Shown piece after piece: positions 41,446 to 43,228 of a stretch of 43,228 nucleotides of DNA. Positions within the stretch are counted from its first letter, which is position 1; each line of letters starts with the position of its first letter. The stretch is from Bacteroidota bacterium (GTDB lineage Bacteria; Bacteroidota; Bacteroidia; Flavobacteriales; Flavobacteriaceae). A program made the translations under genes and the position numbers. The notes below the pieces were generated by a model. The model searched no databases, was not told where the DNA came from, and was given only the letters and a program-made list of their open reading frames with translations. The stretch spans positions 1 to 43,228 of the forward strand of contig CANIFM010000003.1 of NCBI GenBank assembly GCA_947466955.1. Direction: 5' to 3'.

Positions 41446-43143
41446 TTATTCTTTTATTATTTTTTGGGTAATTGATTTGTCGTTATTAGTAAACTTGACT
41501 AAATAAACACCAGCGGTAAAGGAACTCAAATCAATCTGTTGGTTAACTTCAAATGAACTAAATCTAATTTCTGAAACTACTTGCCCTAAATAATTGATTA
41601 CAGTTGCTGTTTCAAACTTATCGATTGTGTTATCGAAACTTACCCTTGAAGAAGTTGGGTTTGGGTATATTTTCAATGAATTTGCGGAAATGAAATCTGG
41701 GTTGGAGAGTGTTGAAGATAAACTAAAATTATATTGACTAATTGTATTAGTTGTTGGAATCCCATAAATTTCCAAATAATAATCTCCTTGTGGTAAATTA
41801 TTGAATGTAAAATTAATTGATGCACCACCATTATTACTAAAAACTGACCCTATTTGAGCATAAGTACTTGAAACTAATCGAGCATTTAGATTTAATGCAG
41901 TTGGTTTATTTATTGAAATAGTTACGTTGCTGTTGCTCGTAACTGAAAACTTATAGTCATCATAATCATAACCATTTGCATAAGGCGATGATGGTGATTG
42001 TTCAGAATTAAAACCATAATATACCGATGGGTTATTAAGAGAAACCCCATAAGCTATTGGAAATTCGTTTGGCTCATCAACAGCTTGCATTACTGTGTAC
42101 CAATCACCAGCCAATAGTGTATGAACTTTAAATACACTAAAAATATTTTGTGTCAAATTAGAGTAACCAATATTTGCATTATTTATATTAGCACTACTTA
42201 CAGTTACAGCACCGTCTCCACCAACACCAAGAATAGAAAGAGCAGTTCCTATAACACAAGAATAATCAATATCGGAGAAAATAGTTCTTTCATTTAATCC
42301 TAATACATACAAACCATCATTTGGTATTCCATTACAATTTACATCACTGTTATAATAAGTTGTTGGAACGGAACTTTCATATCCACCCTCTAAATACACA
42401 GATAATTTTTTTAAGTCCCTAATTGCTTCACTTGAAAAATCAATATCCGAATAAAGATTTCCGTCAGTCATATTACTACCACCGTGAGGAGTTCCAGTAG
42501 TTGCTAATTTTGCAACATGAGGAAGCCCATCAATTTGCCAATTTGCAGTATTTTGTAGATATTCTCTTGATGCTAATCCACCCATGCTGTGTCCCATTAA
42601 AACTACTTTATTTTTACCAGTTAACTGCATCACTGCCATCACTATATCTTTTAAAATATAACCTTGTTTAACTATTGCAGATTGATTGCTTAATATAGAA
42701 GTAACGTTAAAATTTACCATATAAAAATCTGCTCCACTTATAGTACTACTATTTGGATTAAATAAATAAGTATCTTCTAATGAATTTGAAGTAAATTGCG
42801 AACCGTCATAATTAAGATTTGCATTAAACTCCCCTCCATATGTTAAGCCAAATGAATTAATTAGTAGATTTTTGGTTGCATCCCAAGTACTTGCACTTGA
42901 ATATAAACCGTGAACAAAAATAATAGGATATGGTAATTTAGTTTGAGTAGTTAAAGAATTTCTTTCTAAACTACTTTCAAGACCCAATGCAAATTTAGTG
43001 TCTAAAGTATCTAAAACAATTAAACTTTGCGGTGAATTTTTACTTTCAGTTGGAGTTGGTTTAAGTATCCGACTTAATTCTTGAGCATCTATTTGAAATT
43101 GCGTTCCAAAAAGTAATATTGATAAAAGTAATTTTGTTTTCAT
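41446..43143 (-). CDS. T9SS-secreted lipase-like alpha/beta hydrolase
   Basis: A 565-aa exported hydrolase. The signal peptide is MKTKLLLSILLFGTQFQIDAQ. The lipase fold shows the oxyanion-hole HG in YPIIFVHGLYSSASTWD (about 72-88) and the nucleophile elbow GHSMGG with Ser186; GTPHGGSNM follows a few strands later, as in triacylglycerol lipases and PGAP1-like proteins. Residues ~380-475 look like a beta-sandwich pre-peptidase-type domain. The C-terminus from about 490 (LKIYPNPTSSRVSF ... GVYLVKFTNNDKSITQKIIKE) is a type A T9SS sorting domain, so the enzyme is released or attached to the cell surface. The substrate is unknown. It follows the partial upstream gene by 5 nt. Confidence 0.9.
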   Translation of the reverse strand: MKTKLLLSILLFGTQFQIDAQELSRILKPTPTESKNSPQSLIVLDTLDTKFALGLESSLERNSLTTQTKLPYPIIFVHGLYSSASTWDATKNLLINSFGLTYGGEFNANLNYDGSQFTSNSLEDTYLFNPNSSTISGADFYMVNFNVTSILSNQSAIVKQGYILKDIVMAVMQLTGKNKVVLMGHSMGGLASREYLQNTANWQIDGLPHVAKLATTGTPHGGSNMTDGNLYSDIDFSSEAIRDLKKLSVYLEGGYESSVPTTYYNSDVNCNGIPNDGLYVLGLNERTIFSDIDYSCVIGTALSILGVGGDGAVTVSSANINNANIGYSNLTQNIFSVFKVHTLLAGDWYTVMQAVDEPNEFPIAYGVSLNNPSVYYGFNSEQSPSSPYANGYDYDDYKFSVTSNSNVTISINKPTALNLNARLVSSTYAQIGSVFSNNGGASINFTFNNLPQGDYYLEIYGIPTTNTISQYNFSLSSTLSNPDFISANSLKIYPNPTSSRVSFDNTIDKFETATVINYLGQVVSEIRFSSFEVNQQIDLSSFTAGVYLVKFTNNDKSITQKIIKE

Positions 43144-43148
43144 AATTG

Positions 43149-43228
43149 CTAATTAAAGTTTCCAAATGCCACTACTTCTACAATAGCTTTTAAACCTTCT
43201 GTGATATTAGGGTTTTTAATTCCAATCC
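43149..43228 (-). CDS. C-terminal end of an unidentified gene (5' part outside window)
   Basis: Only the last 26 codons are visible, ending IGIKNPNITEGLKAIVEVVAFGNFN and TAG (stop at 43149-43151). This is too little to identify. The stop is 5 nt before the lipase start, so the two probably share an operon. Confidence 0.6.
   Translation of the reverse strand, partial: IGIKNPNITEGLKAIVEVVAFGNFN

Noticed and set aside
1-43228. CRISPR array, IS element with terminal inverted repeats, rRNA
   Set aside because: No regularly spaced repeats, transposase ORF or rRNA sequence was seen when reading both strands.

Overview
The window looks like chromosomal DNA of a Flavobacterium-like member of the Bacteroidetes. 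It is AT-rich, its promoters repeatedly fit the Bacteroidetes form TTG-N19-21-TAnnTTTG, start sites lack clear Shine-Dalgarno sequences, and one secreted protein ends in a type IX secretion (T9SS) sorting domain. Lineage-typical genes include a fused alpha/beta E1 dehydrogenase, a CAL67264-family mini membrane protein, a DUF5723 protein and an HsdR_N-domain gene next to holA. No species assignment is possible from sequence reading alone.

Positions 1-30400 are an ordinary core chromosome. In order: the 5' part of a 2OG-Fe(II) oxygenase, the fused E1, a structured intergenic element, recG, a DUF1697 gene, an M1 metallopeptidase, a small membrane protein, a TSUP permease, a UvrD/PcrA helicase, a Sua5/YrdC gene, an OmpA-family lipoprotein, a GT2 glycosyltransferase, the HsdR_N-domain gene, holA, the CAL67264 protein, ettA, a hybrid histidine kinase, hsp20, a DEAD-box helicase, hutG, a coiled-coil membrane protein, hutI, corA, an aldehyde dehydrogenase, a DUF5723 protein and two small conserved proteins. 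Most transcription units end in clear intrinsic terminators.

A tRNA-Arg(ACG) gene at 30473-30546 marks the switch to accessory DNA. Next come an unknown 283-aa gene, a 22-bp hairpin with a 9-nt loop, and a packed seven-gene plus-strand cassette (31607-34216). The cassette encodes an excisionase-like HTH protein, a rolling-circle-type HUH Rep, a protein resembling a zinc ribbon that has lost its cysteines, two tiny single-pass membrane proteins, a deoxyribosyltransferase-like protein and a small serine recombinase. I read it as an integrated rolling-circle or phage-satellite-like mobile element. No morphogenesis (Zot-like) ATPase is visible.

Facing it is a six-gene minus-strand defence operon (41299 down to 34319): hsdM, hsdS, an unknown 136-aa gene, a RhuM-Fic fusion, hsdR, and a HEPN protein with an RX5H motif. 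Most neighbours overlap or nearly touch, so the accessory proteins are probably co-expressed with the type I restriction-modification enzyme. The window ends with a T9SS-secreted lipase/alpha-beta hydrolase and the last codons of its upstream operon partner.
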